Source of the DNA: CAG-791 sp045546175
GTDB lineage: Bacteria > Bacillota > Clostridia > Lachnospirales > Lachnospiraceae
Direction of reading: 5' to 3'
NCBI GenBank assembly: GCA_045546175.1
Contig: JAZQCI010000030.1
Span: forward strand, 26,978-90,977
DNA: 64,000 nucleotides
Part shown: one piece after another, positions 41,708 to 50,169 of the stretch
How the letters are laid out: each line of letters starts with the position of its first letter
Position numbering within the stretch: position 1 is the stretch's first letter
Translations under genes and position numbers: made by a program
Notes under the pieces: generated by a model
Told to the model about the DNA's origin: nothing
What the model saw: only the letters and a program-made list of their open reading frames with translations
Database searches by the model: none

Positions 41708-42758
41708 GCTCGCTATGCAAGCCCTTTGTGCCCGACTCCTCGGAGTCGTCCGGCCTGTGTTTCTTTTGCTTTTTCAGTTCGTTCTCGATCTTCGGGTAGC
41801 TCTTTCCTTCCATGTCCCTGACTTCCTGCTCATAGGCGGTCAGCTGATCCGCCCAGGACTGATAGGCAGGGTCACTTCTGTGGTCCGTAAGGTCACAGTT
41901 GTCCCGCAGATAGTTTCCGAGATAAACGGTCATTTTTCTGGTTCCGAAGAGATTGAGGTGGTCTCCGTCCTTGTCAAAATAGTCAGCGGCCACATCTATA
42001 CCGATCTTCTCCAGGTCGATGTTGCCGTCCAGATAATCAAGCCCGTAATCCGCAGCGAGCTTCGCGTAGGCGTTGTGCTGCCTCATATCGTAGCAGTGGG
42101 GCGACGGGACCGAGTAAAGGACCAACTTGATCCCCTCTTTCTGACAGAGGTCGTATATCTTCTCAAAGACATACAGCTGGTCCTCCGGGATGTTGAAAAC
42201 TTCCGTGTCGGACGTGTTCATGTAGGGCATATCCCCTTCATAAGGCGTCACGACCTCGTTAACTACATAGCCCTTGAAATACTTGCGGATCCCGGGGCCC
42301 TCGATCCATCGTTTCCAGATATAGTGATATTTTATAAACTGCGACCTGTATTTGGCGTATTCGGAGACGCCGATGATATAGGGATCCAGTCCGCTCTGGT
42401 GCTTGCTGAGGTTGTGTGTCTCCCAGAGGACGACCTTGATCGGCTGCGTTCTCAGGGCCAGTTTGATGGCATAATATGTTTCAATGCACTTCTGCAGGTC
42501 CCGCCCCATCACATAGGAGGTAATGCCGTAGTCCCGGTACATCTCGACCGGAGTGATCGCGACATCGGCCAGGCTGTCTCCCACGTTCAGGACATCGACC
42601 TGTCCTTCCGGCTCTTCCTGTATTCCCGCGATCCTGCAGTCGCGGTCCGCAAGATAGCCCCGGAGATACCAGTATCCTCCCCGGAACGGGCCTCCCAAAA
42701 GCCCGATTATTATGATAAGCCCGGCTGCAAAGCCTGCGATCTTGAATATGTTCTTCAT
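41703..42758 (-). CDS. Membrane-anchored SGNH-fold hydrolase-like protein
   Basis: A 351-residue protein with one N-terminal membrane helix (residues 5-25) and an extracytoplasmic domain. NVGDSLADVAITP contains a GDSL-type nucleophile Ser, and DKDGDHLNLFGTRK near residue 270 supplies the Asp and His of the triad. This resembles DltD-like or acetyltransferase-linked SGNH proteins acting on cell-wall or surface polymers. The C-terminal 30 residues are charged. It is followed at once by an aldo/keto reductase remnant. No acyltransferase (MBOAT) gene is adjacent. Confidence 0.75.
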   Translation of the reverse strand: MKNIFKIAGFAAGLIIIIGLLGGPFRGGYWYLRGYLADRDCRIAGIQEEPEGQVDVLNVGDSLADVAITPVEMYRDYGITSYVMGRDLQKCIETYYAIKLALRTQPIKVVLWETHNLSKHQSGLDPYIIGVSEYAKYRSQFIKYHYIWKRWIEGPGIRKYFKGYVVNEVVTPYEGDMPYMNTSDTEVFNIPEDQLYVFEKIYDLCQKEGIKLVLYSVPSPHCYDMRQHNAYAKLAADYGLDYLDGNIDLEKIGIDVAADYFDKDGDHLNLFGTRKMTVYLGNYLRDNCDLTDHRSDPAYQSWADQLTAYEQEVRDMEGKSYPKIENELKKQKKHRPDDSEESGTKGLHSEH

Positions 42759-42796
42759 GTATGCCTTCGATATCCTCGTTCTTCTTTTCTGCAGAC

Positions 42797-43702
42797 TTAC
42801 TGCACTTCTACAAGCTCAATGTGGAAATTCAGCTCTTTACCGGCCATCTCGTGGTTGGCGTCGAGTGTGATGTTGGTGTCATCCTTAGCCGTTACTGTCA
42901 CGGGGAAAGGCTGTCCCATCATGTTTCTGAGATAAACTCTCTCGCCCACGTTCAGATTTTCGGAGCCGGGGAGCTGCGCGATCTCGATCGTAATGATCGC
43001 GTCCGGATCGGAGTGACCGTAAGCTTCTTCCGGCATCAGGTGTACGTCCACGGCCTGTCCCACTTCCATATCCGCCACGGCTTTGTCAAAGCCCCGGATC
43101 ATCATGCCTGCGCCGCAGACAAACTCCAGCGGCTCGCCGCGGTCATAGGAAGAGTCGAACTGCGTGCCGTCGTCAAAAGTTCCCCTGTAGTGGACCTTGA
43201 CATTTTTGCCGACATTTTTGCCTTCCATTGTTAACTGCTGATGCCTGCCGCAGCATCCGCCGCCTTCGCCGTGGCCGCCGCAGCACTCGTGGTCTTCGCC
43301 CTCATCGTGGCCGCCGCAGCATTCGTGGTCTTCGCCCTCTCCGTGGCCGCACTCGTGTCCTTCGCCGTGGTGATGGTGGTCGCAGTTGGCGCCTGTGTCG
43401 ACCAGGTCGCCGCGAAGGTAAGCCTCCACTGCCTCATCCGCATTTCCGGAAGCGCCCGCGCACACCTCGATGCCGGCATTCCTGAGCGCGTTAAGTGCGC
43501 CGCCGCCGAGGCCGCCGCAGATCAGGACCTGGATGTCGTGCCCGGCCAGAAGGCCCGCCAGCGCGCCGTGTCCGATTCCGTCGGAGCCGATCACTTCGCT
43601 CGATACTATTTTGCCGTCTTCAACCTCGTATACTTTAAAAAACTCCGTTCTGCCGAAGTGCTGAAAAATGTTTCCGTTCTCATAAGTAGCTGCAATCTTC
43701 AT
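42797..43702 (-). CDS. NifX-like domain fused through a His/Cys-rich linker to an SlyD-type FKBP isomerase
   Basis: A 301-residue fusion. Residues 1-105 match the dinitrogenase iron-molybdenum cofactor-binding family (MKIAATYENGNIFQHFGRTE, LICGGLGGGALNAL). Residues about 107-155 are metal-ligand rich, with HHHH and two EGEDHECCGGH repeats. Residues about 160-301 are an SlyD-like peptidyl-prolyl isomerase (VKVHYRGTFDDGTQFDSS, MIRGFDKAVADMEVG, PEEAYGHSDP, ANHEMAGKELNFHIELVEV). SlyD proteins carry a metal-binding tail and help nickel enzyme maturation; here the metal-rich stretch is in the middle. AAAGGA precedes ATG 43702; 43726 lacks a site. A metallochaperone role is inferred. Confidence 0.85.
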   Translation of the reverse strand: MKIAATYENGNIFQHFGRTEFFKVYEVEDGKIVSSEVIGSDGIGHGALAGLLAGHDIQVLICGGLGGGALNALRNAGIEVCAGASGNADEAVEAYLRGDLVDTGANCDHHHHGEGHECGHGEGEDHECCGGHDEGEDHECCGGHGEGGGCCGRHQQLTMEGKNVGKNVKVHYRGTFDDGTQFDSSYDRGEPLEFVCGAGMMIRGFDKAVADMEVGQAVDVHLMPEEAYGHSDPDAIITIEIAQLPGSENLNVGERVYLRNMMGQPFPVTVTAKDDTNITLDANHEMAGKELNFHIELVEVQ

Positions 43703-43856
43703 AAAATAAGTCCTTTCCATATACATCTATCTTTGCAGTAATCACACTGCCTCATTATCTTAACACAGGAAACCTTCCATAAAAAGGGCGAAACCTGCTT
43801 TAGAGAGCCCGACTCGTGTTTTAAAGCTCAAGAATACGCCGATTATCCGAATGGAA

Positions 43857-43865
43857 TGCTATAAT
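43857..43865 (+). promoter_or_regulatory. Extended -10 promoter of the kinase gene
   Basis: TGCTATAAT, a perfect extended -10, lies about 75 bases before the kinase start; no -35 match is evident. Confidence 0.5.
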
Positions 43866-43940
43866 ATATGGGGGATGTCCCTGATGTATTATTCAGCATA
43901 CCTGTCCCGGAGTAAGGGATTGAGCGATCGGAGGCCCGCT

Positions 43941-44972
43941 ATGGATAAAAAATCAGACCTTCTTCATAACCGTTACCGCTTGCGGACCGTACTGGGTACC
44001 GGTGGATTCAGCACGATCTATCTTGCTAAAGATGAGGTTACCGGCCGGGAAGTTTCCGTCAAAGAATTCACGGCGGAACACATGGACGGTCTCGCCACCG
44101 CGCTGCGCGTCAACGCCTACGACATCGCCAGTCAGTCCGAGCCGCAGCCGGTTCCCGACCCGTCCGCGCTCTCCGAAGAGGAGAAGCTCTCCCGCGGCCT
44201 GATGCAGGTGCGCCGGGAAGCGGAGATGCTCGACCTCTTCCGCGATGTCCCCGGCGTCCCCGACCTGATTGAGACGTTTCAGGAGAACCGGACCTTCTAT
44301 CTGGTCAAAGAATACCTTGAGGGCATGACCTGCAAGGAATATATGGACCGCTTCCGCGGCCGTCTTCCCTTTACCCTGGCGCTTTACATCATGAAGGGAA
44401 CGCTGGAGATCCTGCACAAGGTCCACGCCCGCGGCTACATCCACTGCGATATCAGCCCCATCAACAGCTTTCTGTGCCGAGATGGGAGCGTCTGTCTCAT
44501 TGACTGGGGCAACGCCGCCGACCTGGGAGGCAGCATGGAGGACCACGTAGTCCGACAAGCCGTCAATGTGCGCTACGCGGCTCCCGAACAGCAGATCAGC
44601 GGCCGCACGCTCACTCCCGCCACTGACATCTACTGCCTGTGCGCGTCCGTCTATGAGGCTGTCTGCGGGGACCCGCCGAGGCAGTGCATCGAGCGCCTGC
44701 GCGGCGAAGCTCTGGTCCCTCCGACCATTCATGTCAGCGACCTGCCGCCTTTTCTCAGCGATATGCTCATAAGAGGACTGGCCCTGAATCCCGCCGACCG
44801 CCCGCAGGGCACGGAGGAGCTCCTCGAAATCATAAACCGCGAGATCGCATTCAGCGTCTCTCCCGTCGCGGGCACCGGAAACGCCTCCGTCTCCGCCCGT
44901 CTTCTCAATGAGAAGCGAAGCCCCTTCGGCTTTCTGACGTCGAGGCGGATCCGGCGGCCGACGATCCTGTGA
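43941..44972 (+). CDS. Ser/Thr protein kinase, soluble
   Basis: A 343-residue Hanks-type kinase. The glycine loop is VLGTGGFSTIYLA, the ATP Lys is in VSVKEF, the catalytic loop is HCDISPINSFL (HRD replaced by HCD), the metal loop is LIDWGNA (DWG in place of DFG) and the APE motif is YAAPEQQ. There is no transmembrane helix or PASTA repeat, so it is not the cell-wall PrkC type. ATG 43941 follows GGAGGCCCGCT. It is a single gene with its own promoter and terminator; the substrate and any partner phosphatase are not visible. Confidence 0.88.
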   Translation: MDKKSDLLHNRYRLRTVLGTGGFSTIYLAKDEVTGREVSVKEFTAEHMDGLATALRVNAYDIASQSEPQPVPDPSALSEEEKLSRGLMQVRREAEMLDLFRDVPGVPDLIETFQENRTFYLVKEYLEGMTCKEYMDRFRGRLPFTLALYIMKGTLEILHKVHARGYIHCDISPINSFLCRDGSVCLIDWGNAADLGGSMEDHVVRQAVNVRYAAPEQQISGRTLTPATDIYCLCASVYEAVCGDPPRQCIERLRGEALVPPTIHVSDLPPFLSDMLIRGLALNPADRPQGTEELLEIINREIAFSVSPVAGTGNASVSARLLNEKRSPFGFLTSRRIRRPTIL

Positions 44973-44974
44973 AA

Positions 44975-45018
44975 ACAGCCCCATGGAATTGAAATTCATC
45001 AATTTCCATGGGGCTTAG
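44975..45018 (+). terminator. Terminator after the kinase gene
   Basis: AGCCCCATGGAATTGA and TCAATTTCCATGGGGCTT pair over 16 bases with a short loop. It lies between convergent genes and may serve both strands. Confidence 0.75.
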
Positions 45019-45060
45019 CCGTTTCTGTATAAACCGGATCTGCAAAACAGGCCTCTTCGT

Positions 45061-46311
45061 CTATTTTTTGACCTGCACCTGTACGCGTCTCACTCTTCGC
45101 TTGGACACTTCGAGGATCGTCACCTCAACATCTCGGAACGTAAACTTGCTGTTGACATTGGGGAATCCGTTGTTGTACTCGATGCACCAGCCGCCCACCG
45201 TCTCCGAATCGAAGTCGAAGTCTTCTTCCTTCCAGCGCATCAGCTCGATGAACTCATAGATCGGCGTGTCGCCGTCCAGCTCATACCTGCCGTCACCCTT
45301 TTTCTCAATGTCCTTCTCGACCGTATCCGTCTCGTCCCAGAGATCGCCGACCAGCTGCTCGAGAACGTCTTCCATGGAGACCACGCCAAGCGTTCCGCCG
45401 TACTCGTCCGTGACCACCGCAATGTGCTGCTGCGCGTTCCGCAGTGACGACAGGACAGCCGGAAGCCGCATTGTCTTGTACACATAACAGGTGGGAAGAA
45501 GCAGAGAGCGGATCTCCACCTTTTCCTGGTCGATCATCGCTTTCAGGAACCTGTTCAGAGACAAAATACCGATCACATGGTCGACACTCCCCTCATAGAC
45601 AGGGATCCTCGAGTAGGGAGACGCGTCAATGGTGCGCAGGATCTCCTCCCAAGGGTCATCGATGTCGATCGCGATGATGTCGACGCGCGCCGTCATGACT
45701 TCCGAGGCCGCTATGTCCGCGAAGTCAATGGCCGCGCTGACCAGCTCCGAGGCGTCCTCGTCGAGGACGTCTTCGTCCTCCGCGATGTCGATCATGGTGT
45801 GCAGCTCCTCAAGCGCCGCGTCCGAGTCTTCCTCTTCCACATCCGGAAGCAGGCTCGTGATCAGATTTACCAGGGAGACGACGACAAAGGTGACCGGCCT
45901 CAGCAGGATCATCAGAGCTCTGACCGGATAAGCGAACTTTATGGCAAAATTGGTCGCGTCTTTCTTGGCGCTGATCTTGGGAATCGTCTCTCCGAAAATG
46001 ATGACCACAATGGTGATTATCGCCGTAGAGACCCAGGCGTACTGCTCGCTCAGAACCAGCATCACCGCGATCGAACCCATTGAGGAAGCTGCGATATTGA
46101 CCAGGTTGTTGCCCACAAGGATCGCCGAAATGGCGTCGTCGAATTTATTGGCGATCTTAAAGGCGACCGACGCTCTTTTGTTTCCGTTGTCGCTCTCATG
46201 CTCCAGACGCACTTTGTTGCAGGCGGAGAAGGACATCTCCGACGCGGAGAAAAAGGCGGAGCACATGACGCACACTATGATCCCGATAATGTAAATATAC
46301 AGACTGCCCAT
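45061..46311 (-). CDS. CNNM/CBS-domain membrane protein (HlyC/CorC family), downstream paralogue
   Basis: A 416-residue protein with an N-terminal CNNM domain of three to four membrane helices (residues 1-170), two CBS domains (MTARVDIIAIDIDDPWEEIL at about 205 and a second near 270, with VTDEYGGTLGVVSMEDVLEQ) and a CorC-type C-terminal domain. The family is linked to magnesium or cobalt efflux. Its ATG overlaps the stop of the upstream paralogue by one base (TAATG), so translation is coupled. Confidence 0.92.
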   Translation of the reverse strand: MGSLYIYIIGIIVCVMCSAFFSASEMSFSACNKVRLEHESDNGNKRASVAFKIANKFDDAISAILVGNNLVNIAASSMGSIAVMLVLSEQYAWVSTAIITIVVIIFGETIPKISAKKDATNFAIKFAYPVRALMILLRPVTFVVVSLVNLITSLLPDVEEEDSDAALEELHTMIDIAEDEDVLDEDASELVSAAIDFADIAASEVMTARVDIIAIDIDDPWEEILRTIDASPYSRIPVYEGSVDHVIGILSLNRFLKAMIDQEKVEIRSLLLPTCYVYKTMRLPAVLSSLRNAQQHIAVVTDEYGGTLGVVSMEDVLEQLVGDLWDETDTVEKDIEKKGDGRYELDGDTPIYEFIELMRWKEEDFDFDSETVGGWCIEYNNGFPNVNSKFTFRDVEVTILEVSKRRVRRVQVQVKK

Positions 46312-47741
46312 TATGCGTCACCCCTTTCACTTGCAGGTGCGCTCATGACACGGGCATAGCGCTTTCCTTTGGACTGATGGATCGCGTAGGGCTCTCCCTT
46401 GGCAAATCCCTCGTAGTTTTCCCTCACATCCTCGGGATTGTCCTCGTTCTCTGAGATCTTGCGGTCTTCCTTCAGTTCCTCGTCTGTGAGACAGCGGACT
46501 TTGAGCCGCATGATACGGTTGTGCCGCATTACCAGCACAGAGATCTTGGTTCCCAGGAAATGGAAGCTGTCTCCCGCCACAGGGATGGACGGAAAAGCCT
46601 CATAGGCCAGCTCGTTCATGAGCTTGTGCCCGATTCTCTGCTCGTCCTCCTCCGAATACTCGATTCCCAGCTCGTCGAGCACATCCAGGATGTCCTCCTC
46701 GGGATTTACGCTGTAAGAGCCGTCCGTCATGGGCACGACATTGCGCACCGCGCGGTCGTCCTCATCCCAGATCTCTCCGACCAGCTCTTCCAGAATGTCC
46801 TCATCCGTGACGATTCCCAGCGTCCCGCCGTAGTTGTCGGTGACCACCGCGATATTGATCTTTTTCCTGGACATGATCGTCAGAAGGTCGTCGATCTTGG
46901 TCGACTGGTGGATGAAGAAAGGCTCATACATGAGCGGCCGTATATCCAGCGCCTCTCCTTTGCGGATGTAGTAGCGGATATACTTTCTTATATGCAAAAT
47001 ACCGATAATATTGTCGATCGTCCCCTCATAGACAGGGAGGCGGCTGTGATTCTGCTCTTTGATGAACTGCAGGATCTCCTCCTGCGGCATATTGATGTCG
47101 ATGGCCGCCACATCCATGCGGCTTGTGAGTATGCTCTCGACCGTCACGTCGCCGAAATGCAGCGCCGAGGAGATCAGCTCACTCTGTTCCTCGTTGATCG
47201 TGCCCTCTTCCGTCATATCCTCTATGATATCGTAGATATCGCTCTCCGTGACGGACGCCTCATCCTTGCTCTTGAGCATTCTGGCAAAGCTGTTGCCGAT
47301 GATCGTCAGCAGCGCCGCAGCCGGTCTGAGGACCGTCATGAGAAAGCGCAGGCTCCTTGCCAGGGCGAGACTCAGCGGCTCGCTGTATTTGCGGGCAATA
47401 CTTTTAGGCAGCATCTCCCCGAAGAAAAACACTACCAATGTCGTTATCAGTGTAGAAATGGAAACTGCCGAGACGCCCCATTTTTTCGTGACATAGATCG
47501 TCACGATGGAAGCAGTGGCGATGTGCACGATATTTGTGCAGATCAGCAGAGTCGTGATCGCCCGATCAAAATGGTCCATGATGTACAGTGCAGTTACTGC
47601 CCGCCTGTCTCCTCTCTCGGCATCCGTCTTGAGGCGCACGCGGGATACAGAGGCAAAAGAAGTTTCCATTAGCGCAAAAAGCACTGCGGCAAGCAGCAGC
47701 AAAACTACGATCAGCCATGTTAATTGACTGCCATCGTCCAT
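46311..47741 (-). CDS. CNNM/CBS-domain membrane protein (HlyC/CorC family), upstream paralogue
   Basis: A 476-residue protein with the same layout: CNNM membrane domain (ALMETSFASVSRVRLKTDAERGDRRA), two CBS domains (LTSRMDVAAIDINMPQEEIL; VVTDNYGGTLGIVTDEDILEEL) and a CorC-like C-terminal domain, plus an acidic tail of about 40 residues that the downstream copy lacks. The two are diverged paralogues in one operon, perhaps forming a heteromeric divalent-metal exporter (inference). Confidence 0.92.
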   Translation of the reverse strand: MDDGSQLTWLIVVLLLLAAVLFALMETSFASVSRVRLKTDAERGDRRAVTALYIMDHFDRAITTLLICTNIVHIATASIVTIYVTKKWGVSAVSISTLITTLVVFFFGEMLPKSIARKYSEPLSLALARSLRFLMTVLRPAAALLTIIGNSFARMLKSKDEASVTESDIYDIIEDMTEEGTINEEQSELISSALHFGDVTVESILTSRMDVAAIDINMPQEEILQFIKEQNHSRLPVYEGTIDNIIGILHIRKYIRYYIRKGEALDIRPLMYEPFFIHQSTKIDDLLTIMSRKKINIAVVTDNYGGTLGIVTDEDILEELVGEIWDEDDRAVRNVVPMTDGSYSVNPEEDILDVLDELGIEYSEEDEQRIGHKLMNELAYEAFPSIPVAGDSFHFLGTKISVLVMRHNRIMRLKVRCLTDEELKEDRKISENEDNPEDVRENYEGFAKGEPYAIHQSKGKRYARVMSAPASERGDA

Positions 47742-48006
47742 AAGATCCGATCACACTCCTTCCAAAAGATATAAACCAAAAGAAATAAATTAGAAAACAC
47801 AACGGTAATACGAATATCCGATACCTTGTATACCGAATATTTTATGTTCAAGAGCGTAACATAAAAGCAGGCAATGTGCAAGATTATTGATTTTTTTCAC
47901 TCTCCTGTTTCAAAATTCATATATAATACAAGTGGGATGTCATCTGCCGCAAAATCACATTATGACCTGCGCCTTCCGCGCGGAGTTCATCGACACGGAG
48001 GTTACC

Positions 48007-48540
48007 ATGAGCAATTTGAATACAGGACTCGGAAAGACCGGAACGGATTACGGGGCAAAGGACCCTCGTCCGAAGAGAAGCGTAGAGTTTTCACAGGTGG
48101 AAAACGTCTACGTGATCCGATATGAGAATATCAACCCCACGGGAAGGCTGTTCGGCGGCCAGCTGGTGTCCTGGATCGATGAAGTGGCAGGCGCCTGCGC
48201 CAGCCGTCACACCGGGCTCCCCGTGACCACCGCTTCCATCGACAACCTGACCTTTAAGCGCGGCGCCTATCTGGCCGACCGCCTGGTGCTGCTCGGCCGC
48301 ATGACATATGTGGGCAACACCTCCTGCGAAGTCCGGGTAGACACTTTTATCGAAGACAAAGAAGGCTACCGTCACATCATAAACCGCGCCTTCCTCACCT
48401 ATGTGGCCATCGATGAAGCGGGCAGGCCGCTTCCCATTCCCTACGGCCTCGAAGTGAAGACGGTGGCGGAACAGGCCCGCTGGGACGGCGCCCTTCTGCG
48501 GCGCAACAACCGCAAGGCCCGCCAGAGCGACGGATTCTGA
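48007..48540 (+). CDS. Acyl-CoA thioesterase, hotdog fold
   Basis: A 177-residue enzyme of the cytosolic long-chain acyl-CoA hydrolase type (YciA/BFIT group). NPTGRLFGGQLVSWIDEVAG has the catalytic-region acidic residue, and TASIDNLTFKRGAYLADRLVL is typical of the group. ATG 48007 has GGAGG 6 bases upstream; the frame extends to 47887 but the upstream residues show no family match. It is monocistronic, with a strong terminator. Confidence 0.9.
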   Translation: MSNLNTGLGKTGTDYGAKDPRPKRSVEFSQVENVYVIRYENINPTGRLFGGQLVSWIDEVAGACASRHTGLPVTTASIDNLTFKRGAYLADRLVLLGRMTYVGNTSCEVRVDTFIEDKEGYRHIINRAFLTYVAIDEAGRPLPIPYGLEVKTVAEQARWDGALLRRNNRKARQSDGF

Positions 48541-48573
48541 TCCGTTTCCGACGCCGTAAATACTGACCGATTG

Positions 48574-48622
48574 CAAAAACTGCATGCCGGAAAGCAGCAT
48601 CTCTTTCCGGCATGCAGTTTTT
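48574..48622. terminator. Bidirectional terminator
   Basis: AAAACTGCATGCCGGAAAG, CAGCATCT, CTTTCCGGCATGCAGTTTT: a 19-bp perfect stem with T runs on both strands. It ends the thioesterase gene and the leftward thi-remnant transcript. Confidence 0.92.
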
Positions 48623-48644
48623 CTGTCAGCCTGTCTCTTCTGTA

Positions 48645-48776
48645 CTATTTTTCCTCTGTGAATTCATTCCGAATGGCAAAAGCGTGATTCATCGGTCCGC
48701 TTCCCTTTCCCAGGTCCAGCATGGCCGCCAGTGCGCCGGATATGTATTTTTTGGCGCGCTCCACGGATTCCTCCAT
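48645..48776 (-). pseudogene. C-terminal fragment of thiD
   Basis: A 43-codon frame MEESVERAKKYISGALAAML followed by DLGKGSGPMNHAF. This is the C-terminal helix and DLGKGxGPxNH motif of hydroxymethylpyrimidine(-phosphate) kinase ThiD, which is normally about 265 residues. The N-terminal 220 residues, including the catalytic core, are missing. It begins one base after the HAD stop codon and keeps an ATG, but it cannot be a kinase. Confidence 0.75.
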
Positions 48777-48777
48777 G

Positions 48778-49452
48778 TCAAAGCCCCGCTGTCTCCAAAA
48801 ACTTCTCCCGGTTCTCCAGCGTGTGCAGGTAAATCGCGCACTCCGCGCGCATCGCTTCGTTGTCCGCCGCGCTCGCCGCATCGTACACGCCGACGGTCAC
48901 AAATCCCGCACTGCCGGCGGACCGGATCGCGTGGATCACGTCCTCGAACACGAATATATCCTCCGGCGAAAGGCCCATTCGCTCCGCCGCCAGCAGGAAA
49001 ATCCTCGGCTGCCGCTTGCTCGCGCCCGCCTCCTCGCAGGTGATCATCCCGTCAAAAAAGTGAAGCAAGCCAAGCCTCTCAAGAGCCGCGCGGATGTGCT
49101 CCCTGTTGCTGGACGTCGCGATGTACATCGGGACCTTCCTCGCGGCGAGTTCTTCAAGGAACCGTCGCGCGCCGGCTTTGGGCTGTACCTGGTGGACATA
49201 GAAGTCGCGGATCACGCCGAGCACGCCTTCCTTGATCTCCTCCTCGGTCATGGAACGCCCGTGATCTCCCGCCAGATAAGTCTTTTTCAGGTAGGCCGCC
49301 CCTTCGTCCAGGCTCAGTCGGAACATGGTATCGCCCAGGTCCGGCTCCGCCTCGATCCCCAGTCCCGCCAGGAACCTGGCGGCCGCATCCTCCCAGAACG
49401 GCATGGAATCGAGGAGCGTGCCGTCCGCGTCAAAGATCGCCCCTTTACTCAT
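48778..49452 (-). CDS. HAD-superfamily phosphatase under a TPP riboswitch
   Basis: A 224-residue HAD subfamily IA hydrolase: motif I IFDADGTLLDSM, motif II ATSSN, motif III ASKRQPRIF (Lys) and motif IV VFEDVIHAIRSA. It is embedded between remnants of thiM and thiD and lies behind a TPP riboswitch. A thiamine-pathway phosphatase (thiamine phosphate or HMP phosphate) is therefore plausible but not shown by sequence. Its ATG overlaps the end of the thiM remnant. Confidence 0.85.
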   Translation of the reverse strand: MSKGAIFDADGTLLDSMPFWEDAAARFLAGLGIEAEPDLGDTMFRLSLDEGAAYLKKTYLAGDHGRSMTEEEIKEGVLGVIRDFYVHQVQPKAGARRFLEELAARKVPMYIATSSNREHIRAALERLGLLHFFDGMITCEEAGASKRQPRIFLLAAERMGLSPEDIFVFEDVIHAIRSAGSAGFVTVGVYDAASAADNEAMRAECAIYLHTLENREKFLETAGL

Positions 49453-49528
49453 TTACCGTCACATAGTTTGTGATGTTGTGCACCAGCGGCGTCTTTTTCC
49501 TCACTTCATCCAGATACTTTCCAAGCAT
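49445..49528 (-). pseudogene. N-terminal fragment of thiM
   Basis: A 27-codon frame MLGKYLDEVRKKTPLVHNIT followed by NYVTVNE and TAA. It matches the start of hydroxyethylthiazole kinase ThiM, which normally continues for about 270 residues. GGAGA sits 6-7 bases before its ATG, so the fragment is still translated and ends 5 bases inside the HAD gene; it may now act as a coupling leader. Confidence 0.75.
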
Positions 49529-49557
49529 TTCGGGTCTCCTTTCTTTCCGGTGGCATA

Positions 49558-49590
49558 AGAAAAGCGGACATACAGCCTCTGTATGTCCGC
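49558..49590 (-). terminator. Terminator controlled by the TPP riboswitch
   Basis: On the minus strand GCGGACATACAG, AGG, CTGTATGTCCGC, TTTTCTT, directly downstream of the TPP aptamer and before the thiM remnant. This is the expression platform. Confidence 0.85.
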
Positions 49591-49609
49591 GCATCGATCA
49601 TTTCTGTCT

Positions 49610-49696
49610 GCTTCCCTACGTTGGCATTATCCAAATCAGGTTTACGGGTCGGCACCGTATAAGTGCCCTCTCAGCCTGCTCCGGCAAGCTCCCCTT
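49610..49696 (-). ncRNA. TPP (thi-box) riboswitch
   Basis: The aptamer on the minus strand contains GGGGAGC, GCTGAGAGGGC, ACCCGT, AACCTGATTTGGATAATGCC and GTAGGGAAGC, the conserved thi-box series, in order and at normal spacing. The P3 arm (GCACTTATACGGTGC) is short. It controls the thiM'-HAD-'thiD transcript through the terminator just downstream. Confidence 0.96.
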
Positions 49697-50072
49697 TCGC
49701 TTTATTATGCTACTGAGTCAAAGTATTGTCAACCGGCTTCACTTTGCTGTTGCCGGCGGGCTTCGCCCTGCTATTGCTGGTGGCCTTCGCTTTGTCTGAT
49801 CACCTTGTAGAGGAGCCCCACCGACACAGCCATCATGATGACTTCCGTGCAAGGCTGCGCCCCGGAGACCCGCTCCCGTCCGAATCACAGACAGTATATC
49901 ACATCCGCGCCTTTCCTGTTCACGCGCTGTGGTCGTCCCTTCCTTGTCCTGTGAAGTTCCTTCCATGTTCAATTTCATTCATCTTCTGTGCCTGTATCAT
50001 TTACCGTGTTCTTCTACACTGCAATTCGTTAAATTTTTCTGTAGTTATCGCTTTAAAGTGCGAAAATATTGG
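49697..50072. other. Gene-free spacer
   Basis: It contains a short degenerate 24-bp-type repeat (GGCTTCAC-TTGCTGTTGCCGG and two variants, 49737-49800). On the minus strand there is a 20-30 codon open stretch ending at about 49780 (GAQPCTEVIMMAVSVGLLYK) that could be the tail of a lost gene. Nothing else is evident. Confidence 0.4.
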
Positions 50073-50102
50073 TTGACGCAGGTATATCCTGCGTGCTAAT
50101 AT
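50073..50102 (+). promoter_or_regulatory. paaK-operon promoter with internal palindrome
   Basis: TTGACG (50073-50078), 18 bases, TAATAT (50097-50102). The palindrome ACGCAGGTATATCCTGCGT (50076-50094) fills the spacer, a position where a regulator could repress, or activate by DNA distortion. Transcription would start near 50109, giving a leader of about 320 bases. Confidence 0.6.
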
Positions 50103-50169
50103 TCAAAACAAGTTGTGACGAAAAAACATTTACTCGATATTTTGTAACCGTCTGATAAGGAGATTACGG

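Noticed and set aside
49780..49905. Possible gene tail GAQPCTEVIMMAVSVGLLYK on the minus strand
   Set aside because: Too short and unrecognised; a stop lies just upstream, so it is at most a relic.
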